From positions 1-64,000 of the forward strand of contig JAKOGI010000347.1 in the NCBI GenBank assembly GCA_029747015.1: a stretch of 64,000 bases of DNA. The letters run 5' to 3'. The position numbers and the translations under genes are program-made. Of the stretch, positions 1 to 11,879 are shown in pieces; the stretch's first letter is position 1; each line of letters begins with the position of its first letter. This DNA comes from Carnegiea gigantea. Its lineage: Eukaryota > Streptophyta > Magnoliopsida > Caryophyllales > Cactaceae. The notes under the pieces are model-generated. The model saw only the letters and a program-made list of their open reading frames with translations. It made no database searches and was not told the DNA's origin.

Positions 1-1290
1 TGACTTGATGCTATTCGTGGTTGGTATGTGATATGTCTTTGAGATGATTCAATGCTTAATTATTTAAGTAGAACTAAAGCCTAAGTAAAGTCAAAGTATT
101 GTGTGACCCCTACCCAAACCCAAACCCAAAGTCATTTGCCATTTGACATACACATAAAGTTCATAGAAGAATTTACAATGCATGATGCATATATTGATTA
201 ACAAATCTTGGTCATTTGTTGAAATCAACTTTCAGTGAAACTCAGTGTCTCTGCACATTGATCGTATTTTAATGTACCCTAGCTCTGAGTCAATCCTTAC
301 TAATGTGCAAATATTCTTTCCATATTTATATCCAAGGGATCTAGGCATATCCATTTTTTTATTATATGTTGAATATGCTAAATATATGTTGACATAATCA
401 TGATTATTTAAGATGTCAAAAAGATATGTTGATATTGCATCATTTGAATTAATGTCATTGACTGATTTATAAGTGTTATTTATCGTAAATATGTGCCTAG
501 ATTTGAATATATTAATTTGAGATATTTTATGGATATAATTGCTTATACAATTGATATTACATATTCGATGCAAGATCTTTTGAGCAAGTTTTGTGCTATG
601 AAAGTAAGAGAAATACCAAGAGGATTTCAACTTATTTACCAAAGCTCCAAAATTTCCATATCGGACATTAAGTACAAGGAAAGCATACAATAATGATATC
701 AAGTGAATAATTCAGAACAATCAAGCGAAATACTACTTAAATGGTAAGAGACCTCACATTCGTCAACTAATTCAAAATATAGAGTTATTTATGGAAGGAT
801 GTCCACATGGATCAATGGACACTGAGTACAATATTTACTCAGGATTCTTTGCATGTATGATGCAACAACTAATTGGATCATATTCCCTTAAAATTTGCCT
901 AATTACATAATATTTAGTTGGATAATATTTTGCTGGTCCATCTCATATGTTTGCCAAGTCTGAAACTTTCCTAAACTGAGACAATGAACTTTAAGCAAAT
1001 TAGACCAATGGCTATATGAATGATTATATAAGAAGACAAGGCAAGTGATATCCTTTCCAAAGGTAGAGAACTTTAGGCAAGGGAAGAAACATAAAATGAG
1101 AAGTTAGAAAAAGAAAGAGAAATAATTACCAATGCACATAAAATAGAAAATTACGAAAATTGAGGTACAACAGCTAACCGATTGATTACGACTGTAAATA
1201 TACTAGGATCTAAATATATATATTGAAGACCAATGTGAAGGACAAGAGTGCAGAGAACAAGTTTCACATTAGATGTATTACCCTACTGGG
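1..1290. other. AT-rich spacer, no recognisable gene
   Basis: Open frames of 66 and 156 codons overlap on opposite strands at 232-702. Neither shows a domain I know, and the composition is the biased A+T of decayed repeat DNA. Given the copia gag remnant to the right this may be retrotransposon flank, but nothing in the sequence proves it. Confidence 0.5.
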
Positions 1291-1446
1291 CCTACCCTTG
1301 TATTGTACTCATTTTTTCATATTCATACTTTTGCAGGAAGGAAGTAAGGGGTTACTACCTTGTGAGTGAAATACGTCCAGTGAAGTATGAGGAAGTGCCG
1401 TGAAAAAGAGAGTGCTCCTTGAGTGGCATGTCAAAGGGCTGTAAAA

Positions 1447-1541
1447 ATGACCCTTGTGATGTGATTGTGTTTGTGCAGTAATAAAGATCATTCGGTCCTA
1501 AGGAAAGGATCCTTAGGTTGTGATTAACCTCGTTTTGAGAT
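1447..1541. repeat. Dispersed repeat, copy 1 (partner at 13580-13672)
   Basis: A stretch containing GTAATAAAGATCATTC and a following CCTTAGGT recurs in the same orientation about 12.1 kb to the right. By eye roughly three quarters of the bases agree. It lies just before the copia gag remnant, so it could be the remains of an LTR end, but no TG/CA termini or flanking duplications are clear. Confidence 0.45.
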
Positions 1542-1779
1542 AGGCTAACATCATTAACACATAGTTGTGTTGTCCCATTTGCATTTTATTTTTACATTTC
1601 TTTACTTCTGCCTTGCAAAATTAGTGTGCTACTCTAGGACATTAAAATTTCAAAAAGTACATTGCCTTATTCACTACCTCTAGAATGATCATATACATTT
1701 GGGCCTACAATTTGTAATGAAGCTAATCCCGTTGTACTGAAGATCTAATAATATTATGTGAAACGATAATAGCATCCAA

Positions 1780-2650
1780 TGCAATGGAGACACTGACCAA
1801 GGAAGATCGTTCACAATGTCACTCCTATTCAAGGGATCTAACTTTGTCAACTGGTAGAAGCTTATGCAAATATTTCCTATGGATCATCATTATGATCTTT
1901 GGGAGATTATGAATGGTGGAGACTATGTTCCAACAAAATAAGTTGATGATGAAATAATACCTAAAGAAACATAAGAATTCACTTCTACTGAAAAGAAGAA
2001 AGCTCTAAAGAATTACAGAGCATTGATCAGTCTTCTTTGTAGGGTTGAAGCAAATGAATTCAATATAGTCTTAGCTTATGACACTCTAAACAAGTTTAAA
2101 CACACTTGCTACTACCTATGAAGGAACAAGTCAAGTAAGGGAATCAAACAACAGCTTGTATATGCATAAATATAAGCTTTTAAGAATAAAACCAGAACAA
2201 TCGATCAAAGAAATATATGTGAGATTGATAGAAATCATCAATAGCTTGAGGTCCTCAGGTAAGATTTATTTAAATGAAGAAATGGTGAGGAAATGACTCA
2301 AGTGTTTGCCAAGACAAAAGTGGTGACCCAAAGTCATCGGCATTGAAGAAGACAACAGTTGAAGCACTGAAATTGGAAAACCTGGTAGGGAAGCTCCTAA
2401 TCTAAGAAATCCGTCTCTAAGAAGATAATGAAGACATCCCATTGAAGAGAGGTGTTAGCTCTAAAGGACATTGATAAAGAAGATGATGATAACAAGGAAG
2501 CCTCACAAGAAGACAAAGAAGATCCATTCTTCTTGTTCGCAAGAGGATTCAAAACGATACTCCAGTTTCAAGTAAAAGTCAAAAGGATTCACACAAAGGG
2601 CCAAGCTTAATGAAAGGTAATACAAATTCCCAAAATTTAACTCTAACACT
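1780..2650 (+). pseudogene. Ty1/copia gag remnant, first part
   Basis: Translated in pieces, this resembles the N-terminal half of a plant copia Gag: a start near LLFKGSNFVNW, then DLWEIMNGGDYVP, a lysine-rich stretch ending in ALKNYRALISLLCRVEANEF, and the later segments YMHKYKLLRIKPEQSI and LIEIINSLRSSG. In the family this region forms the capsid. Several stops and frame changes break it. It halts at 2650, where a LINE has inserted, and resumes at 4762 with a zinc-knuckle-like motif. No protease, integrase or reverse transcriptase of the same element is recognisable downstream. Confidence 0.7.
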
Positions 2651-4750
2651 GACTTGACACTAAGGAAGGTAAGAAAGACGTCTTTAAGTTGGCAATAGCT
2701 AGGGAGAGAAGAATAAGAGATTTAGGTAACTTAAGGTGCATCAAAGATGAAGATAGTAAGGTCCTAGTAGAGAAAGTAGAAATAAAGGAAAGATGGCAAA
2801 GCTACTTTTATAAACTCGATCTTTAATGGAGAATTGATTGAGAATTCATAGAGCAAGGAACAAGGGTGTTGTAGAGGCGGCCAAACTATCACTTATGCAA
2901 CCTAATTAGAGAAGATGAGATTAAAGAGGTCCTAAGGAAGATGCCCAATGGAAAGGCTGTGGGTCCAGACCAAATCCCTATGGAAGTGCAAAAGGGTTTT
3001 GGCGAAGAAAAACTAAAGTGGTTAACAGAGCTTTCTAATGTCATTTTTAGGATTGCAAAGATGCCCGAGAATGGAGACGCAACATAGTTATCCCTCTTTA
3101 CAACAACAAAGGTGATACTTGGACTTGCAATAACTATAGGGGTATCAAGCCACTTAGCCACATTATGAAATTATGGGAAATAGTGATTGAGTACAGGTTG
3201 AGGAAGGATATTTCAATCTTAGAGAACCAATTTAGTTTTATACCAGGTAGATTGACCAGAGAGGCAATTCACACCTTAGAAGGCTCATGGAATCGTATAG
3301 GGATATAGGAAAAGGATCTCCACATGGTGTTCATAGACTTACAAGAAGCCTAAGATGGAATACCACGCGAAGTGTTATGGAGGTGTTTGGACAAGAAAGG
3401 AGTGTCGGTTACATATATATAAGTTGTTAAGGATATGTACGAGTGGTTATGATGAGTGTTAGGACCTTTGGAGGAGATACAAATGAATTTCTCGTTAATA
3501 TTGAACTACATTAAGGATCAGCTCTAAGTCCTTTTCTTTTCGCTTGTGTAATGGATGAACTCACTAAAAGGATCTAAGATGAGGTATCATGGTGTACGTT
3601 ATTTGCAGATGATATTGTTCTTATAAATGAGATTAGGAATGGAGTTAACATTAGGTTGGAGCGATAGAGACATACCCTAGAGTCTAGAGATTGTTAAATG
3701 AGTAGATCAAAAACTGAATATTTACGATGTAGTTTCAGTGGAGTAAAGGAGGACAATGGAGAAGTCATCATTGATGGAGTAGTAATACCAAGGGTTAAGA
3801 AGTTTAGATGTTTGGTCTCAATCATTGAAAAGAAAGGCGATATTGATGAGGACATTGACTACAGTATGAAAGTGGGATGACAAAAATGGAAGAACACTTC
3901 AAGAGTGTTGTGTGAAAAAAGGATACCGGTAGGATAAAAAGGTAAAATTTTTTGTATAACAGTTAGACCAACATTGTTGTATAGCTCTAAGCGTTGGCAA
4001 AAAAAGGACCCAAGTTTAGAGGTTGTTGGTGGCAGAGATGAGGATGATTCAATGGATGTGCAGCCACATGAGATTGGATTGGATTAGGCATGAAGTGATT
4101 AGAAAAAAAATTAAAGTGGTACCCATAGATGATAAGATGACAGAGACTAAACTTAGATAGTTTGGTCATATTAAGGGGAGAAGTGCAGATAAATGTATGA
4201 GAAGATATGATATGATTAACCTTCAAGAATGTAAGAGAGGTAGAGGATGACCTAGAAAAGGCTAGAATGAGGTGATTAAGTATGATTTGAAATCTTTGTA
4301 GCTAATGAATGACATGACTTAGGATAGGAGTTTGTGGAGGCTAAGGATTAAGGTTGTTAACTATAAGTAGCTAGCTCCTTGGTATTCCTTTGGCTGTTGA
4401 ATGGTAAGAGTATACTGAGTGAGGTACAAACTCCTTTTCCTTTCTAACTTGCATTTATAGTATTTTTGTCTGTTAGTATTACCCGCTGCTCGATAGAGTT
4501 ATTAGCATCCCAACGACGGGTGTTTAAGGCATGGTACCTACCTTTCGTGTGATGTTTTTATGTTGTCTTAAGTATTTCTTTTATATTACCTTGTGTCCAT
4601 CCAAATTAAAGTTAAATTATATTTTAAAATTTATGTGGTCTATTGAATCGGCCTCTCTAAGGGTAGAGATATTTGAAGAGGTAATATTGTCTATATTTGG
4701 ATCTCTAAAGACCCCGTGAAAGCAGGATCTATACTTGAAGTTGTTGTTTG
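2651..4750 (+). mobile_element. LINE (non-LTR retrotransposon), 5'-truncated and inactive
   Basis: The body reads in broken frames as a plant LINE reverse transcriptase: NGKAVGPDQIPMEV near 2950, CNNYRGIK near 3130, FIPGR near 3240, MVFIDLQEAYD near 3330, GSALSPFLFACVMDEL near 3510, LFADDIVL near 3600, and a C-terminal region with RCSFSGVKED. FADD is the polymerase catalytic motif. The 3' end has the family's terminal segment GACCCCGTGAAAGCAGGATC and a short (GTT)n tail. ACTCTAACACT at 2640-2650 and ACTTTAACACT at 4751-4761 look like an 11-base target-site duplication with one mismatch. The endonuclease domain is absent, as expected of 5' truncation. Many stops make it inactive. Confidence 0.85.
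2890..4420 (+). pseudogene. LINE reverse transcriptase pseudogene
   Basis: This is the coding part of the LINE above. In life the enzyme copies its own RNA at a nicked target site. Fingers and palm motifs are visible in order up to FADD, followed by a thumb and C-terminal region where KTEYLRCSF and VPRVKKFRCL-like blocks survive in one open stretch at 3698-3880. Stops interrupt every segment, for example inside the block before the DLQEAYD motif and at the LEWRHTLE-like block. Frameshifts are also frequent, so no functional product is possible. Confidence 0.8.
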
Positions 4751-4761
4751 ACTTTAACACT

Positions 4762-4977
4762 AGTGCTTTCTTTGGATGTGGAATTCTCTGTCACATGCTT
4801 AAAGATAGGCCGACACTAAAAATAGAGGTTGAAAAAGGATGACTCAAAGCCAAGAACAAAAATGAAATGATTGCAACCTAGAGTGACAGTGACTTAAATG
4901 AAAATGAAGAAGAACAAGTGGAAGTAGCCAATTTCTGTCTAATGGCTAAAATGAACATTAACAATGAAATTAGTGAC
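4762..4977 (+). pseudogene. Ty1/copia gag remnant, middle part with zinc-knuckle-like motif
   Basis: Directly after the LINE the gag reading resumes with FFGCGILCHMLKDRP. This is a decayed CX2CX4HX4C nucleic-acid-binding knuckle in which the first and last cysteines are no longer cysteine. An acidic block follows with SDSDLNENEEEQVEVANFCL, typical of SIRE-like copia Gag after the knuckle. The segment ends at the 8-base duplication bordering the hAT-type insertion. Reading it together with 1780-2650 explains why the LINE interrupts an otherwise continuous region. Confidence 0.65.
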
Positions 4978-4985
4978 ATTGAAAG

Positions 4986-5680
4986 TAGGGCAGGTACGGG
5001 GTGGGCACGGGGCGTGCTTTTCTATACCCTCATCCATACCCATTTTTAAAATCTACACTTATACCCATACTAATATCCACCGGGTGTTCAAACATCATAC
5101 CCACTAGGTTTTGCATTATTTGGATTGAAAGAGACCACAAAATTTATACCCATATTGCACCCATGTTCTCGCAAAATACGCATTAGATGCTTTACAAATT
5201 TTTGGCGGGGAGGAATTTATTTTATAGCCGAGCGGCTGAAGAAAAGAGAATAAGAGAGGTGTGGGCATGCAGGTGGCTAACTGAGAAGAATTGGAGAGTG
5301 GAGGAGAAGTGTCAAGTGTGGCAGTGCTTGGCAAGAGTTTCTTTAGGAATAAAATTGAGCTTTGGGTCTTGGGCATTTGGGCCACAATCCACAAATCTAG
5401 GACTAGTATTTTTTTAAATTTTTTGTATAAACGGGTTTGCGGGTGTCACAAGGGGGTATAGGGTGACTGCGGGACAGGTTTACTGGATACATGTTATGGG
5501 TGTCAAATGGACCGGGTATGAGGCTGTTAACGCCTAAACCCGTACTCATACCCATACCCATATATATTTCCTTATACCAACCCCATACCCATTTTTCTCC
5601 CATTTTAAACACCCATTTAGGTTTTAAGTGGGGTGGATTTTGCGAGTTTTAAATGGATACATATTTTTTTGCCAACCATA
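4986..5680. mobile_element. Non-autonomous hAT-type element (695 bases) with 8-base duplication
   Basis: ATTGAAAG stands on both sides (4978-4985 and 5681-5688). The element begins TAGGGCAGGTACGGGG and its other end, read in reverse complement, begins TATGGTTGGCAAAA, giving imperfect terminal inverted repeats. The interior is full of GGGTATGGGTA-type blocks in both orientations (CCCATACCCAT at 5030-5060 and 5545-5590), as in many plant hAT MITEs. An 8-base duplication is diagnostic of hAT insertion. No transposase is encoded; the small open frames inside follow the repeat composition. Confidence 0.8.
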
Positions 5681-5688
5681 ATTGAAAG

Positions 5689-6560
5689 TGACTCAGATGA
5701 TAACTGTGACACTGAAGAGGTAATTACTCATCTTTTAACTTTTTCTAAGAAAAACTTACATGAAATCTTTTGAGTATTGAGAATAAGTGTTCATATGAGG
5801 TAAAGTCCCTTAAACGAAATACCAAAGATATAGAATTTGAATAATGTTCTCATAAAAAATCTTATGATTTCCTTAACAAAAAGGCCAAAGATCTTGAATC
5901 TGTGCCACGAATGTTCAATTAGAGAAACTCACTTTGAAAAGCAAGGGTGAAGATTATCATAACTCTCTTTGAAGACTATTGGTTGTAGTTATGAAAATAT
6001 AAAAACTCTTACAAGAACGTCTTTGTTAAGAGATTATACCACAAGATTATCAAAATGGCTCTGAATTTAGATAAAGAAAGAGTAGCTTTAATAATTTCAA
6101 AAATCAAGGTCACTTTGATTTTAGAAAAAGAAAGGGCCACTTTGATCATCTCATAGCTCAAAGATAGGCCTATCCTAGAATTTTTATTAAGGTTTGGGTA
6201 AGTAAAGGAACTAGACAACCTAACATGGCTATTAATTCCTTGAGACACAAATTTGATGCCAAATTGACTTGAGAAAGGTTTGAATTTTATGTTGCACAAA
6301 TACGTGACATTGAACCAAAGGGATACATGGAGTAAAATGTTAAAATGATCAAGAAAGTGCTTACAGGAGACTGAGAAGTGCCTTAATTACATTTTGGTGA
6401 CATTGAAAAAGCCAGATCACAGTGCTAACCTATAATTTAAGTAAATGGCTTGAGTTAAGATGTCAAGGAGCTTGAAAAGTGGTTAGAATTTAAACGCCAC
6501 TGAAAAAACAAACATGCTTCAAGTGAGAGAAAAACCTAAGATTACATATAATAAAAATCT
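5689..6560 (+). pseudogene. Ty1/copia gag remnant, distal part
   Basis: Immediately after the second ATTGAAAG the acidic reading continues as DSDDNCDTEEVITHLLTF, then degrades into a lysine/glutamate-rich stretch with many stops. SIRE-type copia Gags have a long coiled-coil-like tail here, which fits in composition only. No start or end can be fixed. Confidence 0.45.
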
Positions 6561-9230
6561 AAGATTTCATATACTTCACCAAAATTAACACAGACTATAT
6601 ATTGGGATGAAGGTGGTATCTCCGGATTACTTGTCCAATATCCTACTCTTCTATAAATGCCTACTCATATGAATTTGTGCATGAAATTTCCTATCTCATG
6701 TTTAACATCATTCATGAATTGCCTTATCTTTTTGAACTATATTTGGTCAATGTTTTCTTGAGTTAGAATGTGATCATGTAGTGTATGAACTTTTCATGTC
6801 CTATCGATGATGTTATTATGCATGTATCACATATGTTTATTGACTTTGTAAAATGATAAATGTTTTGATATACATGTTTTAATTTATGTATGTCATTTAG
6901 AGGCATAGTTATATGCTTTTAATGTGTCATTAGTATTCTATGATATGCTAAACAGCCTAAACTTCCTTCATCATATGTGGGTATGTGTCATTGAAATTTA
7001 TATTCACTTAATGGGTCATTAATATGGATGGTTTGACTTTTAACTTTGATTTATGAATTGAGAGAGAAACCCTCTCTTAGTATCATAAAATGAAAGGAAC
7101 TAAGCATGTTCGAGGAACTTGAGTTAAGTTCTAAGGCCATTACGATAAATTGAAGCTTGAAATAACTTTATTCGGAAGAACTCGAAACAAAGTGAGATTT
7201 TAGGTTACCACATATGAAGGAAACAAGCTTCAGCAAAAAGGTAGAACGTCAAAGTTTGTTTATAGTCACTTTAGAGGCACATTGAAGAAACTCAATGTCA
7301 CATTAATTGAGTGCATACTAACGACTTTAAGCAACCAACGACTTCAGATGATGCTAAAGTTAAACCACCAGAACCAGAAGGGAACTCATGTATCAAGACT
7401 TATATTCCCTTGCTCTTGGATCAAGACATTGAACGCAAATTTTAAAGTCTAATCAGGACAATGAAAATTGGTTAGAAAGTATATTTATACCTTTAATCAA
7501 AGGTCATGTTTGAGTATTGTGCTTACATTTGTCTAAATTCAATTATTGATTAGCTTTTATATGAATTCATGTTCTTGCATTGATTTTGAAAATGGAATTA
7601 ATGATAGGTTACTAAGTTTCAATGCTTACATCTATGCTACACATGCACAATTGACTTTAAAATGTATCCATGTTTAGCATGAAATCTTTCATGATCATAT
7701 TTTTATCATATAATATGTATTTTGAATGTGTATCTTTGTATATCCATTTGTGATACATATGTGGTTTTTAGCATTAGTTGATATGAATTGAATATACTTC
7801 ACCTATGCAAGTCAAATCCAAATCCAAATATAATACAACAAAAGTTCCACCTCTAGGAAAGGTGTTGGGGTTGTCTACTGTAGCAGCCTCACACCTGAAT
7901 TGAATTATATGTGCTTCATATATGCAATGTATACCTTAAACGGTCTTATAAAGTACACACACATATGCTAGTTTTTCATATTGACTTTAATAAATCACAT
8001 ATACTATGTTGTTGAACTGCTCTTAGTTTAACCTTCCGACCTATCACATATCATATGCTTACTTTGGTGTAATACTTTGATTCAATTATGCTTGTAATGC
8101 AATTTTGAGAATTATTGACTCTTTTTATGGGCATGGGTTACTCATTACATGCTCCTTCTTGATGCTTCTATCTGGCGTAAATTATTTTCATGCGGTGAGA
8201 TAAGTTGATCCATAATATGAGGTCCTTCATGGAATTCATGCAATTCAGGATACGTAATTCATAATGGTGTTCAGATTGATCCAATATGCTTCATATTTTT
8301 GTCCTAAGTGTGTGCAATATTATTCCATCAATACGACATTGATGTGAACTACCTTAGCATCAATTAAGGGGGCACCCTTACTCAGTACCAACAAGTGTGC
8401 CAAGTATTCGTAAGAGATCAAAGCTTGAAAATGTTTCACACCTATGAAATCAAAGCCCAATTTTCAAAATGGTATTAGAAAGCTGAACTGATCTAATTGC
8501 AAAGATTCTAAAACATAATTTATCACCAAAATTCATATTAGAATGAAAAATTGTGCTTTGGGGACAAAAGGTTTTAGCGACAAAAGGTGGAAACATTAGG
8601 TAAGTATTGATATCATGAATTCTCCTTGTGCTCTGACTCTCTATGTGTTTATAAGAGGATTGATCTTTTTTTAAATAGTCATATCTTATACAAACTCATC
8701 ATCATATGTTCCTATGTAAGTCATTACGTAACATTATATGTTGTATGTTCTTTTCAAATCATATTTTCACCTATTTTCCTTACTCAAATCCTTGAGTATG
8801 TCTTTGCTTCTCACCTTAGGATTAAAGAAATTTGATTGTTTTTCCTTATAAACACTTAAATGGTTCTAATTCCTCTTTTTGTACATGTTTTGGCTTTGAT
8901 TTAGAGATTTGATGGCCATTCTAGGTAAAAGAAGCCAAGAATAAAAGAGGAGAAATGAATCAAGTGGAAAGCTAAGGAAAAAGGAACAACACTGCCTACC
9001 ATGCCATTTTGTACACCCATGCCAATAGCTCAAGTTTAAAGGAATGAAAGAGGACGTCGTGAAAAGCTATGGAGCCATGCATTTCTCTTACTAGATTCCT
9101 TGCTCAATTTTCAGGTAGAGACACAGGGTGGCCTGCAGATCTGCATGCCCATGTCACTTAGTACAGTCTTTAGAGACTATTGTCAATACAACATGTTGTG
9201 TTGCTTTGCATGACCATGCAGCTTTAGTGA
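6560..9230. other. AT-rich spacer without recognisable genes
   Basis: No frame longer than about 70 codons and no protein motif that I recognise. Short purine-rich stretches occur near 8560. This may be decayed retrotransposon interior or LTR material, but I see no paired termini. Confidence 0.5.
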
Positions 9231-10165
9231 AACCGATTTCGTTCTCATTAAAGGAACAGTTTTAGATTTTATAAAAGCATCCTTTTACATTGCTTTTCAA
9301 ACAATAGTTTAGAAAATTATTCCAAGAGATTAGATTGAGGATTATTGCTGAAGATTGTCATTATTTTGCTTTGAAAATTTCCATTCTCGAAATCAATTAA
9401 TTCTCAGGTTTGTTCCTGAAGTTCTCTTTAATTGTTTCTTGATTGCTTGTGATGTTAATTATCATGCTTAAGGTTTGGAAATTTGAATTTTCAATTAATA
9501 TCATGTTTAGAGATGAAATCTCTATCTTAGATTGAGAGTAACCCTATTATGATTTGATGACCTTGAATTATCTCGCTAGACTTGTTTCACACCTACAAAT
9601 TTGTTTTTCACTAATTGACCAATCCTTGTTTGATGAAAGGCTTGAAAGAGTTTTCATGTAGGGTTAATCAAGATTAACGGGAGAATTAAAACATGAAACC
9701 TTAATGTATTGTGGCTTAGGGAATGATTGTGATTTTGCAATGAAAACCATTAGGGTTTTAATTAGAAGCATTGATTATTTGATCTCGTAGTCCTTATATT
9801 CCTGATTTCGTGAAAGTAGATACTTAGCGCTTCTAGAGTACTTTATTGACCTTTGAAAGAAGGCATAGATGGGCATGATTTTATAATCTCTCCACTTTAA
9901 TGCACATAGGAACAAGTTTGCAGAAGTTAATAACTATTCTCGAATTATAACAATGAGGTGAACCCCAAGCTGAGGCTTTTAATACCTATTTTCTTTTCTT
10001 GAAAATTATCTATTTCATTAACATAGGCTAATCTATTGCAAACCCCAAAGTTAGTCATAAACTTATGCTGAGTATTTTGTTGGTTTAGAAGTTGAAAGTG
10101 AGTTTCCTAAGGGTTTCAATCCATACTTGTCAGTTGCTAGCTACAATTACACCATATAATTGTAA
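9230..10165 (+). other. Probable 5' LTR/leader region of the gypsy element
   Basis: Non-coding, moderately A+T rich, placed directly before the gypsy gag remnant. The run of text-like leader sequence ending near CTATTGCAAACCCC and AATCCATACTTGTCAG resembles untranslated leaders of plant gypsy elements that precede gag. No LTR boundary, primer-binding site or duplicate LTR could be located, so the assignment rests on position and general resemblance. Confidence 0.35.
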
Positions 10166-10690
10166 AGTTAACTGAACAAGTTTTCGATCACTTTGGTGCA
10201 CCTATCCCTGGCAATTCTTCTGGCTTATCACATAAAGGTGGAGTTGTCTTTGAGATTTGTGGTGTGCAGGGACACATGACTCCTAATTGTCAAGTCAATT
10301 TTCTTTGAGTTGAGCAAGCCAATGCCTTAGAAAATTTGACCCAATACTTTAATACCTATAACCCAAGATGGAGAAATGATCCCAATTTCTCTTACAGGAA
10401 CACCAACCCCCAACCACAAAATGCCATCTAACCACCAGTATTCCAATATAGAGCTCCCTATAACTCATCTCTTTAACCCCCTCAATAAAAATCCAACTTG
10501 GAGTGTTTTATAGAGCACTTCATTCAAACTCAATCCAAGAATAATGATGCTCTTGTCGAGTCAATCAACTAGTTAACATCCAACTACCCACTAAAAGATG
10601 ATGCGGACTCGAATAGCTCAGATTGCCTTGTAAGTGAGTCTTCTTTCTCGCCCTTAGGGGCATCTGTTAGGTCAATTTAAGATGAATCTT
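10165..10690 (+). pseudogene. Ty3/gypsy gag C-terminal remnant
   Basis: In broken frames I read ICGVQGHMTPNCQ near 10260, a decayed zinc knuckle with one cysteine lost, followed by NTYNPRWRNDPNFSYRN near 10360 and FQYRAPYN near 10440. The pattern NTYNPGWRNHPNFSW is characteristic of the gag tail of plant Athila/Tat-type gypsy elements, which packages RNA. Stops are present and the capsid part is not recognisable upstream. Confidence 0.65.
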
Positions 10691-10859
10691 GCGGCACATA
10701 TGAATGCTATCACATTAAGGAGTGGGAGAGTGCCAGAGGCTCCAAAGACTATTGAAAGGGAGAAAAGAATGAGGTAAAAGGAGTAGGTGCAGAGATGGAT
10801 GTTTCAGCTGAAACTCCTAGAGAGGAGAAGGAGCTTGGGGAGCTGGAGGTTGAGAGTGT

Positions 10860-11530
10860 GCCTAAGTTAGTTGAGCCTTACAAGCCTATGGTTCCTTATC
10901 CTTACTGTTTATAAAGGCTAAGGATGAGAAGAATGGATATGCTTTCCAAGCTACACATCAATAGCTCCTTTTGGAAGCTGGCACTAGCATGCCTTCCAGT
11001 GCTAAATTTCTAAGGCATATGCTCTCCAACAAAGGGAAGTTGCACGAGCACGCTACAGTGACTCTTATTGAAGAATTCAACTTTATCATCTAGAAAAGTT
11101 TCCCCCTAAGCTATCTAGTCCTGGAAATTTCTCTACACCATAAGTGGTCGGTGATCTTGTGATTAGCAAGGCCCTATGTGATCTTGGGGCAAGTGTGAGC
11201 CTTATGCCTTACTCCATTTGTAGGAGGATCTAGGCAGGAGATCTGAAACCTATGACTATCTCTATTTAACTGGTAGACCAACCTGTGAAGCATCCCATGA
11301 GTGTTCTAGAGCATGTGCCCTTATAGGTTGGAAAATTCTTTATCGCTTATGACTTTGTAGTCATGGAGAAGAAGGAAGATAGCTAGATCCCTATCATGTT
11401 AGGGAGACTATTCTTAGCCATGGTTAGAGCTAAGATCAATATAAAGAATGGAAAGTTATCTTTCCAGATTGGGGAAGAAACTCAAGTTCAACCTTTTACA
11501 AGTCATGGCTTCTCCTGTCCTGAAAGATAC
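10860..11530 (+). pseudogene. Ty3/gypsy aspartic protease region
   Basis: The recognisable core is ALCDLGASVSLMPYSI near 11165-11215, where the family has the catalytic DxGAS triad. Here it reads DLGAS, so the active-site aspartate survives. Around it are VVGDLVISKALC and later VGKFFIAYDFVVMEKKED and IPIMLGRLFLA, matching the fold of gypsy retropepsin-like domains. Several in-frame stops separate these blocks. It continues in order from gag and precedes reverse transcriptase. Confidence 0.7.
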
Positions 11531-11879
11531 ATGTTACTAATTTTATACACTTGAAATGGTTGTTAACGAGGAGACAATAATTCCTACTCATATGGAGCCT
11601 TTAGATGCATGTTTGGTAGCCTTTAGTGTGCATGACCTTGGGCCACATCAAAATAAAGAGAAGGAGACTTATATAGGGGTACTTAATTAAGCTCCAACAT
11701 ACCTGCTTATGCAACAACACAGAGAGGTTCTCAATGTGGAGATTCAAATCTCCAGTGATGGTAAGAAGAGTGCGCTCTAGATTGAGTTGAACTTCTACCT
11801 TTCTATCTCTGGTATGAGCTTCTTGGCCCTAATTCTACATTCCTTATTATTGTTAGTACTAAAGTTGATGGTGCCCAAC

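Noticed and set aside
232..702. 156-codon frame as a host gene
   Set aside because: No motif, biased composition, no start context or splice support.
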